NCBI GenBank assembly: GCA_029876055.1
Contig: CM056875.1
Span: forward strand, 7,837,001 to 7,901,000
Length of the DNA stretch: 64,000 nucleotides
Direction: 5' to 3'
From: Madurella fahalii
Lineage: Eukaryota; Ascomycota; Sordariomycetes; Sordariales
How positions within the stretch are numbered: the stretch's first letter is position 1; the number at the start of each line of letters is the position of its first letter. Shown here piece by piece: positions 1 through 10,400 of the stretch. The position numbers and the translations under genes were made by a program. Under the pieces are notes generated by a model that had not been told where the DNA came from, did not search any database, and saw only the letters and a list, made by a program, of their open reading frames with translations.

Positions 1-944
1 GCGGCGCCGCGCATCCGGGAGAGCTTGGATACCAGCCGCTCCATGTTGGCCGCGCTCAGCATCATGGAGCCTGAGCCACCACCGCCAACCGCACGGCTGA
101 GACCTTCGCCAATCGCGCCCGCGAACATGCCGGCTGCCAAGCCACCGTAATTCCAGAGCCTGCCAATTCTTGAGGACGGGACACGGGATTCCCGGAGCTC
201 GTAAGCCGCGGCGCCGGATGATATGGGTGTTGAGGTGGTTAAGTCGGCCAATAAACTTGCGTCTTCTTGAGAAAGCATCTCTTTCGGGTTGGCAGTTGTT
301 TCCACTGCAGGGGCGGCTGCAACCTCGGGAATAGATGTTATCTCAGGCGTACCGGAAACATCCTCCTTAGCTGGAGATGGCGTCGGCTTCGGCTCCGGAA
401 CATCAGCATAAGGTTTCATAGCAGCCCTCTCCTCACTGCCTTCGGACACTTCGACCGCGGACGCCGACTTTTCAGCAACCTTCTCCCCATCGATAGACAC
501 AGGAGCAATAAAAGATTTCTCCTCATGCTCCTTTTCCTCTATCTCCTTCAGAGCCTCCAGGATACTTGAACCCCTGCTCGTCCGAAAGATATTGAGATCG
601 ACTCCCACGGCGCGTCCACCCCCTAGCGGCACACCCACGGGCTTCCTCCCATGTATTCGTGACGGCGGCGCTCTCGGTGGAACAAAGCCCTGTTTAAGCG
701 CCCCAATTGCCCCATCCGCCCACGGCGCGGGAGTGAATTCGGGTTTCCTCTCACCAGAGCTTTCCGGGGCCCCCTCCACACCGGCCTTCACCGCTGGCTC
801 AACTGCATCCCGGGCACTCTGTACCTCACCGCCTTCCACTACGGGAGAAACCTGCGCCTGCTCAACCGAAGCCACATCGCCGCCATCCCTTTGCTCCGCA
901 ACATTCACGGTCTCCTCCCTTTCCGCTTCCTTTTCCGACTCCTC

Positions 945-976
<32 letters not shown>

Positions 977-1118
977 CTCGCAAAACACTCCCCACGACAC
1001 TTGAACCCTTTCCGTACCTCTCGACTTGCCGCGCTCTCAGCGCAATATGTTTTGATGCCACTGAGCGAGAGGCACTCGCGACGGCGGCGAGATCGACGAG
1101 CAAGTCCGTCAGCCTCAT
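1..1118 (-). CDS. COQ8: COQ8/ABC1 atypical kinase, N-terminal 372 codons (runs off left edge)
   Basis: Open from an ATG at 1118 to the window edge with no intron. The first residues (MRLTDLLVDLAAVASASRS) look like a mitochondrial leader. A poly-glutamine run of about ten follows near residue 49, then about 240 residues of low-complexity, acidic linker. The diagnostic part is the end: ESRVPSSRIGRLWNYGGLAAGM near residue 305 and NMERLVSKLSRMRGA at the edge, which match the COQ8/ADCK3 (UbiB family) segment just before the invariant KxGQ helix. The kinase-like domain itself lies outside the window. COQ8 proteins are ATPases of the mitochondrial inner membrane that support the coenzyme Q biosynthetic complex. 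The family identity comes from the conserved segment; the length of the linker is unusual compared with yeast. I cannot tell whether later exons exist. Confidence 0.88.
946..975. repeat. CAG/CTG microsatellite coding poly-glutamine in COQ8
   Basis: About ten CTG units on the plus strand read as CAG, glutamine, in COQ8. It sits between the presumed presequence and the kinase-like core, so its length is likely to vary between strains. Confidence 0.9.
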
Positions 1119-1587
1119 TGTGCGTTTGCGGCCTAGAAAAGACTGAAGGGATGTGTGGTGGGTGAGCACTTCACTTGGTGTTGCGTCTCATGGTGTGGGT
1201 AAATAATTGGCGCAGGGGATCCGGAACAAGCCCGTCGCCGGTGGATGTGCTGTGGGATGAGCAATGATGGGCCGGGGAGCCGCAAAATTTTGGGTGCAGA
1301 AGGCCCTGTTGAGGTTGGCAGGGACCCCTGCTAGCGCCGGGTAGGTAACCCGAGCGGCTGGGACGGGCTTATGGCGTGGGGTTCGGATCATGGGAATGGC
1401 GGGCCTGTGATGGAACTCGAATTAAATAGAGTTTACGCAGAATTTGAGCCCCTTGGAACTACTAGTAGATAATACTATATACAATCTATTCCACGGGCGA
1501 ACCGCTGCCTGACTTGTCTATCGATCCAACGGGGTATCATAAAGCAATCCGCTATCCATTCAACATGACCCATCCAATCGCTTGTTC
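1119..1587. other. Intergenic: COQ8 promoter and ESS2 3' region
   Basis: Tandem minus-strand genes flank this stretch. It holds the upstream region of COQ8 and the 3' side of ESS2. I see no convincing reading frame, RNA gene or repeat. Confidence 0.6.
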
Positions 1588-3044
1588 TTACTTCATCGCA
1601 TTTCTCAACCCCGAGACCTTCCCCCGTGGCGTCGCCCTCGGCGTGGCTTTCACCGAACCGCTAAATGGCGACTCGGAGGCCCTCCTCCCGGCGCTACCTA
1701 TCTTCCCCCACAGCCTTTGCGCAGCAGGCGTTAGCCCACCAGACGATACCCTCGGGCTACTAGGGAACTTTGGCACCGGCGTCCTCTCCACCTTGCCCGT
1801 AACCCCCAGCCTCGCCGACGTCCGCTTCGACTGCGAAATTCGCTCCACCATCCGATGATGCAGCGCCTCTCTTTTCCTCTGCTCCTGAATCGTAAACGGA
1901 TTCGGTGTGGCATCACCAGGGCCTAAATCAATAACCGGCGTCTTGATCTTCCCATTTCTTTTCGGTTCCACCTCCGGCTCTTCATCGTCAACAAAAGCGT
2001 ACCCATTCACCCTCGGCGTCTCCCCCCGCCAGCGGCTCCTACGCTCGACTCAGCATCGCACGCCCTCCCCTTCCCCGCAATCGCATTCCTGATCTCCGAC
2101 AGCGACGGCGACGCCGCGCGGGATCCGTCCCTCCCTCCGACCTTGCCCTCAACAACCCCCCTCACCGCCCGGTGCGGCAACGGCACCCTCGTATTCTCGT
2201 ACACGATCCTCTTGGCCTCAGCCCGGCTCTCGGCCTGCGCGCGCTCCGCGACCGTCTCCAACACCCCGTCCACCCCGTCCGGCACAAACATCAGCTCGTT
2301 GTGCGGCTTGGCCGCGTTCCAGTGGTCCGGCGCCGCCGGGCGGGCGGCGGTGTCCTCTGCGTCGCGTATGGCCAGCCGATCCCGCGGCGCGACGCCGTCG
2401 TCGACCAGCCCCGTCGGGCCGCGCTGCGTGAGTAGCTTGGCCTCGACCTCCTTCTGCTTGAGCTGCTGCTTCGACGGGAGCTTGTTCCCCGTCCACAGCC
2501 AGGCGTACTTTTCGACGCGCTTCTGGTTCTGCTTGTCGAGGAGCTTGTAGAAGGACTCGTTGTCCTCGCTGGTGTACTTGGACTGGAAGGCGGCGAGGGA
2601 GAGGTTAGTGTCGATGCCGGCCTGCTGTTTGGCCTGCGTGCTCGTAGATGTGGCGGCCGAGGCGACCGAGGCGGGAGTGTCGCCGACAAAGTTGAGCGGG
2701 GTGCGGCCTGCTGCGGTGGGCGGTTGTTGCGGCGCGCGGAGGGGTGTTCCGAGTGCACGTCGCCGGCCAGGCGTCATTACCTGTCGGAGACGTCGGCTCG
2801 CGCTTTCGATCCATTCTTCGTCTTTGGATTCTAGAGCGTCAAGATATTCTTGCTGGGTTTCACTCTCGAGGAGGCCCGGGAAGAAGTCGCGCGCGATGAT
2901 TTGTGAGAGGGCTTCGGTATAGGTGTCTTCGTCGAGGATACGCTTCGGCCGTTTGATTCGTTTTGCTGGTGGTGGCGGCGGCATCAGCTCCGTGTCGGTC
3001 CGCTTACGGACGAGAGCCGTCGACGGGGCTGCTCCTGAATCCAT
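1588..3044 (-). CDS. ESS2: ESS2/DGCR14 (Es2) spliceosome-associated nuclear protein, with one apparent missing base
   Basis: Start ATG at 3044 (MDSGAAPSTALVRKRTD). The proline stretch PPPPPAKRIKRPKRILDEDTY, then QIIARDFFPGLLE, is the hallmark N-terminus of the Es2/DGCR14 family (PF09751), a nuclear protein that joins the catalytic spliceosome. Mid-protein there is TPLNFVGDTPASVAS, and a W-x-x-x-KPHNELMFVPDG segment. The C-terminal part (NGYAFVDDEEPEVEP, then GPGDATPNPFTIQEQRKRE) is also typical but is read in the next frame. The switch falls at a C6 run at 2022-2027: one extra base there gives GGGETPRVNGYAF, the conserved sequence. With it the protein would be 485 residues, normal for the family. 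A 23-nt GT-AG stretch could also restore frame but is too short to be an intron. I favour a sequencing or assembly error over a pseudogene because both halves are well conserved. Confidence 0.85.
2022..2027. other. Apparent frameshift site in ESS2 (C6 run)
   Basis: The reading frame changes here by one missing base. Codons on either side are conserved family sequence. Confidence 0.75.
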
Positions 3045-4482
3045 GGTGGCCGTAGGTGGCACGGAAACACTTGCAGGACTTGTAATTGAGTAGCGTCTTT
3101 GGGGGCGATTCGTCGATATGACGGGAGAGACTGGGTTGTTGATCTGAGCAGGGGCAGCGATAAGCGATTGGCGGAATCTGCAACCCAAATAAGCGAGGAA
3201 GTTATGCAACAAATAAGGCTTTGGAGGTGGACACGGAAAACCATCATTCAGATCTTAACACATAAAATTATCGATTCAATATTCCTTTTCTGTGACTAGT
3301 CCTAACTAAGGCTACTATGATCAATCTATTCCGAAGTTTCGGGTCTATCGCAGATATTCGAAAGCTAGTTATTGAGCAAATCGTATGTTCAACTTGTTGA
3401 GCAGTGTATGCGATTATCCGTATTTGTTCACCCACGGCCCCATGTGGTGGGTCTTGGGGCCCCCCTCCCTGCAAACCGTTTGGCCCGGTTTAGCCCTGGA
3501 ACCTGCTGGTTTCCGCCGATCGATAAGAGCAGGCAGCAAACAAACATCCAGGACGTTGCGAGGTGCTTGAGTAGTTACGACTTTGTAAAGCGATCCCTGT
3601 CATTGCTCACTATTTATCACCTTGCTAAAAAAAAAAAAAAAAAAAAAAAAAAGACACGAAAAACGTTTCTGAAGAACACGCTGCCTGAAGCTTCAAGTCT
3701 GTGTAACGCCCACTCCGGAGTTGATCGGTCTGACACACGGCAATGCAGGGCCTGAGGCGACTGGGTTAGGTGTGAGCATTTCGGTACTGTAACTGTACAT
3801 GCCAGGGAGACCGGAATTGCCGAAAACAGTCTAAGGGGGCTGGCCAGTCTGGGCCTGTTGATCATCAGGTGGGCTGCCAAACCCCGCTCCGGTGCATTGG
3901 ACCCGTCGGTCCTACGCAGTAGAGAAAGCCTTGGAAGTTGCCCCTTCAACGTTTGATCCGGCCTCCAGCTGGCAGCCTGCACTGGTAAGGGCATGCACTG
4001 CGCAAGCACTAGATGCCCAATGAGACACTGATCCCATGCACACTCTTAAGGGTTTCCAGGTTGGTGCCGTGCCAGAGTGACTTCATATGCGGAGGGCCGA
4101 GCTACCACAGCTCGCAAAACAGCGCTCTAGGCCCGGTGCTTTCTTCTTCTTTTTCTTTTTCAACGACACTGGCTGCTTTTGTAGCTTCCCTTTTCTGTTA
4201 CCCCTAAGTTCTGGAAACCTAGCATATTTCCGTGTTGTTGTAGCTTTCAGCTACCGGGTGTGGGAAAGCCAGCCTGCCAGCCTCCCAACCTGCAGTCGCC
4301 TTGCCCGGTCCGACCGATGTGCCAGCCTCTCTTGCTCTAGATTCATGTTCAACTTCAGAGGGGACCACCGTGCCCACCAGTTACGCTTGCTTGTTCTATC
4401 TCTCTTCGGAGTTCCCATCAATTACCTAGCATTGGTAAAGCAACTCGTCGTCTTCGCATTCATCACTACCGTCGGCGGCACC
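3045..4482. other. Divergent intergenic region, ESS2 and RING gene promoters
   Basis: About 1.4 kb between two divergent genes. It contains the A26 tract at 3627-3652 and a CT-rich stretch near 4140-4200 just upstream of the RING gene. The open frame that continues upstream of 4483 is not protein-like, so I treat it as leader. No RNA gene was recognised. Confidence 0.55.
3627..3652. repeat. A26 mononucleotide tract
   Basis: Twenty-six uninterrupted A residues in the ESS2/RING intergenic region. It is the longest homopolymer in the window. Confidence 0.95.
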
Positions 4483-5109
4483 ATGGGGCGAAAGTTAGGC
4501 GGCATCACAGAGACCAAAATCCTCAAATGGAACCCTCTTGCTTCGGAGAAGCCGCCCGCTGCGGTCGAGATCGAGGCGCCGGCGTGTCTAATCTGCCAGG
4601 TACCTGTCGGCTCACCCAGCCCCGAGGGCACTATTGAAGGGTGGAGCTTGTTGCCATGCGGACATCGCTTCGGAAGCCATTGCATCAAGCACTATCTCGG
4701 CATCGTAGCCGACGAACGACCGTCTTGTCCCATTTGCCGCCTTCCAGCGCACCACCAGTGTGACCATCCCGTTCTGCCTCTCGTACTCGATGCCCGCGAT
4801 GCGAAATCAGAGACGGATATGCCTGCAAAAGAACGTACCGTGGGCATCGAGAAGCTTCAGGCAAGCCTGTGCGGATATTGCCGGACGTTGGAGGCGAAGG
4901 AGAAGCGGTCCAGGAAACCGAGCACTAGGTGGAAGACCCCGATTCGATGGATGTGGCGACTGAGGCTGACCACATGTCGGAGGAGTAGAAGCCGCGATGG
5001 CCGCGACAATGACGGAGTCTGGAGAGGGCCATGGGTCGACAAATGGCCAAGGGAGCGAGACCCTGAATGGGAGAAATGGTGGGAGAAACAGGCCCCATGC
5101 GGGGCATAG
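4483..5109 (+). CDS. RING-finger protein, probable E3 ubiquitin ligase; C-terminus uncertain
   Basis: The ATG at 4483 sits in a strong context (GGCACCATGG) and begins MGRKLGGITETKI; the upstream open frame lacks protein character. Residues about 30-80 hold a RING-type zinc site: C-L-I-C, then L-P-C-G-H-R-F-G-S-H-C, then C-P-I-C-R, the C3H2C3 pattern of a RING-H2 finger. The family normally recruits an E2 enzyme; the substrate is unknown. After about residue 145 (LCGYCRTLEAKEKRSRK) the frame becomes arginine/tryptophan-rich and looks less natural. A different frame nearby encodes an acidic tail (VEDPDSMDVATEADHMSEE) ending at a TAG at 4986-4988, which could be the true end if there is an intron closing at the ACTAG at 4924-4928. 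Fungal-specific; no one-to-one orthologue recognised. Confidence 0.6.
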   Translation: MGRKLGGITETKILKWNPLASEKPPAAVEIEAPACLICQVPVGSPSPEGTIEGWSLLPCGHRFGSHCIKHYLGIVADERPSCPICRLPAHHQCDHPVLPLVLDARDAKSETDMPAKERTVGIEKLQASLCGYCRTLEAKEKRSRKPSTRWKTPIRWMWRLRLTTCRRSRSRDGRDNDGVWRGPWVDKWPRERDPEWEKWWEKQAPCGA

Positions 5110-5474
5110 ATGGGGCAGCAGGGGGCAATCTCATCATGGAAGCTCCATGGGCGGGAGCAGAGCATCCCTGTCGCCGGCACGATACATAGGTGTTGGATGT
5201 AGCAGCTTTATTTGGATCTATTCTGGATATGCCATAGTGTAATGGGATTCTACAACGACTTGGATATGCGAAAACATGGGATCAGAGGAGCCGGGGGAGC
5301 AAGTTATAGTTGGGCTATGTGGAAGCCATTGTGGGGTGCTTCCCCCCAGGATACCCCGCACTGGCCCTCGGAACTGTGGCCGAACAGTGGAGTTGCCTTT
5401 TACCTGATAACGAACGCGACGCGACGAGCCCTCCAGCTGTCCTTCGAGTAGGTGACTGATATGAGCTCCGCAAG
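5110..5474 (+). other. Intergenic between RING gene and HUS1
   Basis: Tandem plus-strand genes. It holds the RING 3' region and the HUS1 promoter. Nothing else was recognised. Confidence 0.5.
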
Positions 5475-6710
5475 ATGCGGTTCAAGACAGACCTCAAGAA
5501 TGTCAGGACATTTTCAAGTGAGCCGCACAATCGCAACCCCATTTCTGTCATATCGCGTCCGCGGCTTTGTCTAACATTCGCATGCATCCCAGAGCTGACG
5601 GCGGCCCTGAATTCGCTGGAGAAAATCGCCTGGGTGCGACTCGACGATGATACTGTTCGGTTCACCGTCATCCCCGACACGGGTTCGCAAGTATGGGCGT
5701 ACGTCTCGCCGTGCCACCATTCATTCTATCGAGCCTGACAAGCCCCTCTCTCCAGCTCCCTCTCCGTCGACCTAATCTTCGACAACTACCACTTGCAATC
5801 GGCCGAAGCAAACAACACGATTAACCTCGAACTCCCTCTCGGCCCTCTCCAGCGCGCTCTCAGGTCGGCGGTCGGCAGCAGCTATGCTAACTTACGACTC
5901 ACCAAACGGGATGGCATCCCAATGCTCTCCATGACCATCCACACCATGACCAAGGAGGGCGTACAGGAGCCTCGCGGAGGGGGTGGTTTCGGCGCTGCTT
6001 TCGTCGGTGGACGGGGGGCAGTCAACAACAACAGCAATTTCAACAGCACGCCTGACCCCTTCGCCGACCCATCCGATCACCTCTTCGCGCAAGAATCCCT
6101 CGAGCTCACCATGAAGCGCGAGCGCGAAAAGATCATCACCCAAGACATACCCGTGCGCGTCCTGCACCCGGACACGGTCGAGACCATCATGCAGCCCAAG
6201 GTCCGCGAGCCCGACGTCCACATCCAGCTGCCGCCGCTCCTCCAGCTCAAGGCCATCTCGGACCGCTTCACCAAGCTCGCCCTGACCAACACCAGCACCT
6301 CCTCGTCCTCCGCCGCCGCCCGCCCCTCGGCCGCCTCCCAGAACCCCCGCCTCGAGCTCTCCGCCAACATGCACGGCTCCCTCCGCCTCCGCCTGGCAAC
6401 GGAAACGCTCGACATCACCTCGGTCTGGAACCACCTCGAGAACCCGGAACTGGACCCCTCGCAGCTGGCGATTCCCCTCGAGGAGCACCCCAGCACGCGG
6501 TTCCGGGAGGCTGGGCCGGACAAGTGGGCTACCGTGCGGGTCGACGGGAAGGACTGGAGCAAGGTGCTGAGCGTGGGCCGGCTGGAGGGGCGGGTGATTG
6601 CGTGTTTTGTGGACGACCACGCGCTGATCCTGTACGTGTACGTGCCGCACGTGGATGATGTGGGCGCCGAGGACGTGGTGACGTATTATGTATCTTCCTA
6701 TAGCGCGTAA
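5475..6710 (+). CDS. hus1: HUS1, checkpoint clamp (9-1-1) subunit
   Basis: Three exons: 5475-5517, 5593-5698, 5756-6710, giving 367 residues. Introns are GTGAGC...CCAG (75 nt, with a CTAAC branch site) and GTACGT...CCAG (57 nt). The spliced start, MRFKTDLKNVRTFSKLTAAL, and the following IAWVRLDDDTVRFTVIPD, FDNYHLQSAEANNTINLEL, LQRALRSAVGS and DIPVRVLHP are the Hus1/Mec3 PCNA-like fold. HUS1 joins RAD9 and RAD1 in a ring loaded at damaged DNA, where it activates the ATR checkpoint kinase. A glycine/asparagine-rich loop near residues 125-150 and a serine/alanine-rich loop near 230 are insertions common in filamentous fungi. The start is fixed by homology because exon 1 has only 14 full codons. 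Confidence 0.92.
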
Positions 6711-7442
6711 GGGGTAGGGAGAAGGGAGTTGTGCGATTGCTTTGTGTGCTTATTGGAAAAAGGGGGGTTAAGGGTGGTATTTCATCAAGGGGGATCATGC
6801 TTGTATTGGGCGTCTTGAGCGTATCAAACCGGCAAGTGGGAAAGGCGTTAGGTAGGGGCAAGGTACAGTACAGCATGAGAAATCTGCGGAGAAGCTCAAG
6901 TAAAGGATGGGCTGATCAACCTTTGCATTCTGGATTGCTCACTCCACAGTTTTGTTTAAATCCGAGCTTTGCAAACGTCCCGTAACCGAATTCCCAGTGC
7001 TCCTGACTGATCGCCCGCCGCTATCTCTCGTTTACAAAGCTAGCTTCTCATGGCTACCATCATAACGGCGCTACATCCCAGCTCTCTTCCCGCCTCCACC
7101 AACTATGAACAATAACTTAACATATCAGTCCATTCCTATCCTACTCATCCTCCATGATCCATCATATACAACATTCCCATTCCGCCATCCCCCATGCCGG
7201 CATACGTTGAAGTAGCGTTATACAAAAAAGAGCCCAGCTTCTTCCCGAACCCACAAACCCAGCCACAAGAAAGCCGCCTATCTCACCTGAGACGAGACGA
7301 GCGATCCGACCGGGCGAACATATTACAACGAGGTTTGTTTGTATTCTATATTACAAGCTCTTTCCCCCCTACCAGCCCTAAACCACCGCGTGTTTCCCAA
7401 CCTCTAGTGTTCTGGTCTCATATCCTCCACGGCACGGTCCCC
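6711..7442. other. Convergent 3' regions of HUS1 and SEC16
   Basis: Both flanking genes end here. Base composition drops in GC toward the middle. No further gene was recognised. Confidence 0.5.
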
Positions 7443-10400
7443 TTAAGACTTAGACATGACGTCCACGTACCGCGCGCTCTTCCTCGGCTTCTTGGCGCCG
7501 CCAGGCCTCCTCGGCCCCGCAGCGCCGAGCAGATCGTCGATGCTGCTCGAGTTGCTCAGGCTGGTGGTGGGCCTGCTCGACGACGAAGGCGGGGGCGCGC
7601 TGGCGGTGCTGGTGTTCGATACCGACCTGAGCATGTTGACGGGGCCTGGCGGAGGGGGCGCCCCGAGATTGGAATCAGACGAGGACGGGCCGAGACCGCC
7701 ACCCACGGACACCGAGCGCGGGGGCCGGGGGGAGGCGCGCTGGCGCGTCCTGCTTCGGGACCGAGGCGCGGGGATCCCATGGCTGCGGGTGATGGTGGAG
7801 CGGGGCTAGAGCTGCTAGAGCGGGGGGCTGCTTTAGGTGGAGGGGGTGTTGCCTTTTTGGCGTTGTCCTCTGGGCCGGCGTTCTTGTTAACCCAGCGCTT
7901 GAGCTCTGGGTCATAGTAAAACGAGTTGGCTTCGCCTAGTTTGGCGCGGATAGGCTTGTTGGGGCTGGATTCTTGCGACGCATCTTTCTTGGAGCCACCG
8001 CCAAACCAGCTGGTGAAACCCCATCCTTTCTTGGTTTGCTTTGAGGCTTCGGCACGTTTAGCTTGAGTCATGTTAGCATACGATAGGAGTGATGTTTATG
8101 TGGACATGGCGCTTACCATCCTCTTCTGCAGCCTTGCGGAACATTTCTGCGTTCTCCCGGTCCTTTTCCTCCTTGGTCTTCTCGGCGGGTTTTGTCGTGG
8201 GGAAGTCATCCTCGTCATCATACATGATGCCCTTCTTCTTTGGTTTCGGTTTCGACTCCTCACCAGAATCGGTGCTGTTGTCGGGCTGGGACTCAGGCTC
8301 GTACGATGGAGGTTCATAACCATATGGCTGGTACGAAGGAGGCTCATAGGAGTTGCCGTTAGGGGTCTCATCCGACGCGTCATTCTTGTCCTCGGTCGAC
8401 ACTTCGTACGGGCTGGATGAAGGAGGCTCATAGCCATACGAAGGCGGTTGGTAGCCGGAGGCATCGGGTGTTTGGCCCGGCGCCTGGACTCCCTGACTGC
8501 CGGGGGGAGGGGCGGGCAAGCCGGAGCTGGAAGATACCCCATTCGTATGGGCACCCGTATTGCTGACGGACTGTTGATGCGCGGAGGTTTGAGGGCGCGT
8601 TTGCTGGGAAACCGGGTTGTACGGTGAGTCTTTTGGAGAGTTGAATCCGGCGCTGTAAGGGGTGTACATGGCAGCCGGGGATCCGCTCCTAACCGGGCTG
8701 TGATTGCCTGCGTGACCAGATTGCAAGTCCAATGACCGTCTAGGTAGTTCGAACGAGCCCCTGTTTAGCTCGCTCGATGTCCGGTCCATCGATGAACGAG
8801 GCGCATAGGTGGAGGGCGAGCCATAGGGCTTGCTACTGGCGCCCGCCGGCTGAGCAGCAGTTGGCGCATAGCGAGACGCAGCTCGTGTTGGCGGCGCAGA
8901 AGCGGCGACGGGAGGATTGGTTACCGGAGCTGGCATGCCGTAACTAGGAACTGCGGCACCGAAAGTCTCCAAATTACTGGTGGACGGCGACCGGCTAACG
9001 ATTGGCGTACCTCCTGCGACTCGCGCGAACGGGCCGGTTTCTCCGTCACCCGGTGATCCTTGGGCTGAATTGTCGTTGTCTTCTCCAGCAACGAACTTGT
9101 TGAAGCGGTTCCACATGCTATCCGAGACCTTGTTCATGCTGGGCTTAGAGATCCAAGAATTGGATTCTTCCTTGGGAGCCTGCTTCAGCCGCTTCATGAG
9201 GTCTTCAACCGCATTTTCTAGTATCGGGTGGTGGTACGGAGACCTCTTTGTCTGTGACGTGATCGCCGCCGCAATCGCGTCGCAGTACTGCAGAGCCTTG
9301 TCCCTGAACCCGTATTCAGCCAGAGCAAAGGCATGCTGCAGCTTGTATGCCGCCAGATGCGGGTTTGTAACAGGCACATTGGAGCCACCAGCAAGGCTCT
9401 GGCCATACTCGTATACTTCGCTCAGCAAGAGAGGCTCGATCTCCTTGGCGAACTGCTCAGCTTGCCTCTTGTGGTCGGATCCGACAAGAACGAAATTGGA
9501 GGCTGGATCATCGAGGCCACCAAAGACGGTGTGGGTGCGTGCAAACATGAAGCAGATATGGGCTGCTTCGGCTCTGCCGTAGCCAGAAAGTAAGACGCCG
9601 AGGGAATTTATCGCGCGGACATCGCCTGCGCTCCGGTTGCTGAGAATAAGCCCGAGGGTTTCACTCCATTTATCAAGACCTTCGGTGCCGTCCTTTGACG
9701 GCCCGGATGCCGCGTCCTTTGCGATGAGCTGAAGTCCGGCGCGAGCATGCACTGGCACGAGCTCATCGACGCTCTCCTCGTGGTTCCCGGAGAGGACTTC
9801 GTACAGGGTAGCAAGTGGCTCATTCTTCAAGCCAGGGAGGTTGACTTCCTTTTTGACAAATTCCTGGGTAACTTGCTTGTAGAGATTCGGCGCTAGAGCA
9901 TTGGCAAGCAGGAGGGCATGGCCCCACAGGCGCTGGTCAACCGCGGTCCAGATGGCTTTCTCGCAGTCGCCGCTGAGAAGATGCCGACGAATCTGCTCCA
10001 CCGTGGAAGAGCCGACCGCATCGGATTGCACCGCGGTTGTCAGGGTATCGCCCAGCCCGAGGGCGGTAACGCCATTCATGTATGGTACTGCATGTTCCGA
10101 CGTCTCCAGACCAGGAGTCAGAATTTCCCGGACTGCCTTGTCAACCGCTGGGTTTCCTTCAAGCACTCCATCATGTTCGACGAAGAGTCGCAAGATCTTC
10201 CAGAGAAGGACTCTTTCCATAGCCCGCTTGTCGTCGTGCGATAGCTGAGGATGGACGAAGAGGCTGCTAGGCAAGGCCCTCTCCAAGCTTTCGATGCCTG
10301 TGGTTAACCAGGCAATGGTCTCCTTTTTCTTTGACTTGCCCTTCAGAGGCCCCGGGAATTTTGCGAGCCGTTCCTCCAATGGAGTGATATCCTTGACGTT

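Noticed and set aside
2011..2050. 23-nt GT-AG stretch as an intron in ESS2
   Set aside because: Too short for a fungal intron; a missing base in C6 explains the frame and restores the family sequence.
5892..6650. 252-codon minus-strand frame
   Set aside because: Shadow of HUS1 exon 3; no family signature.
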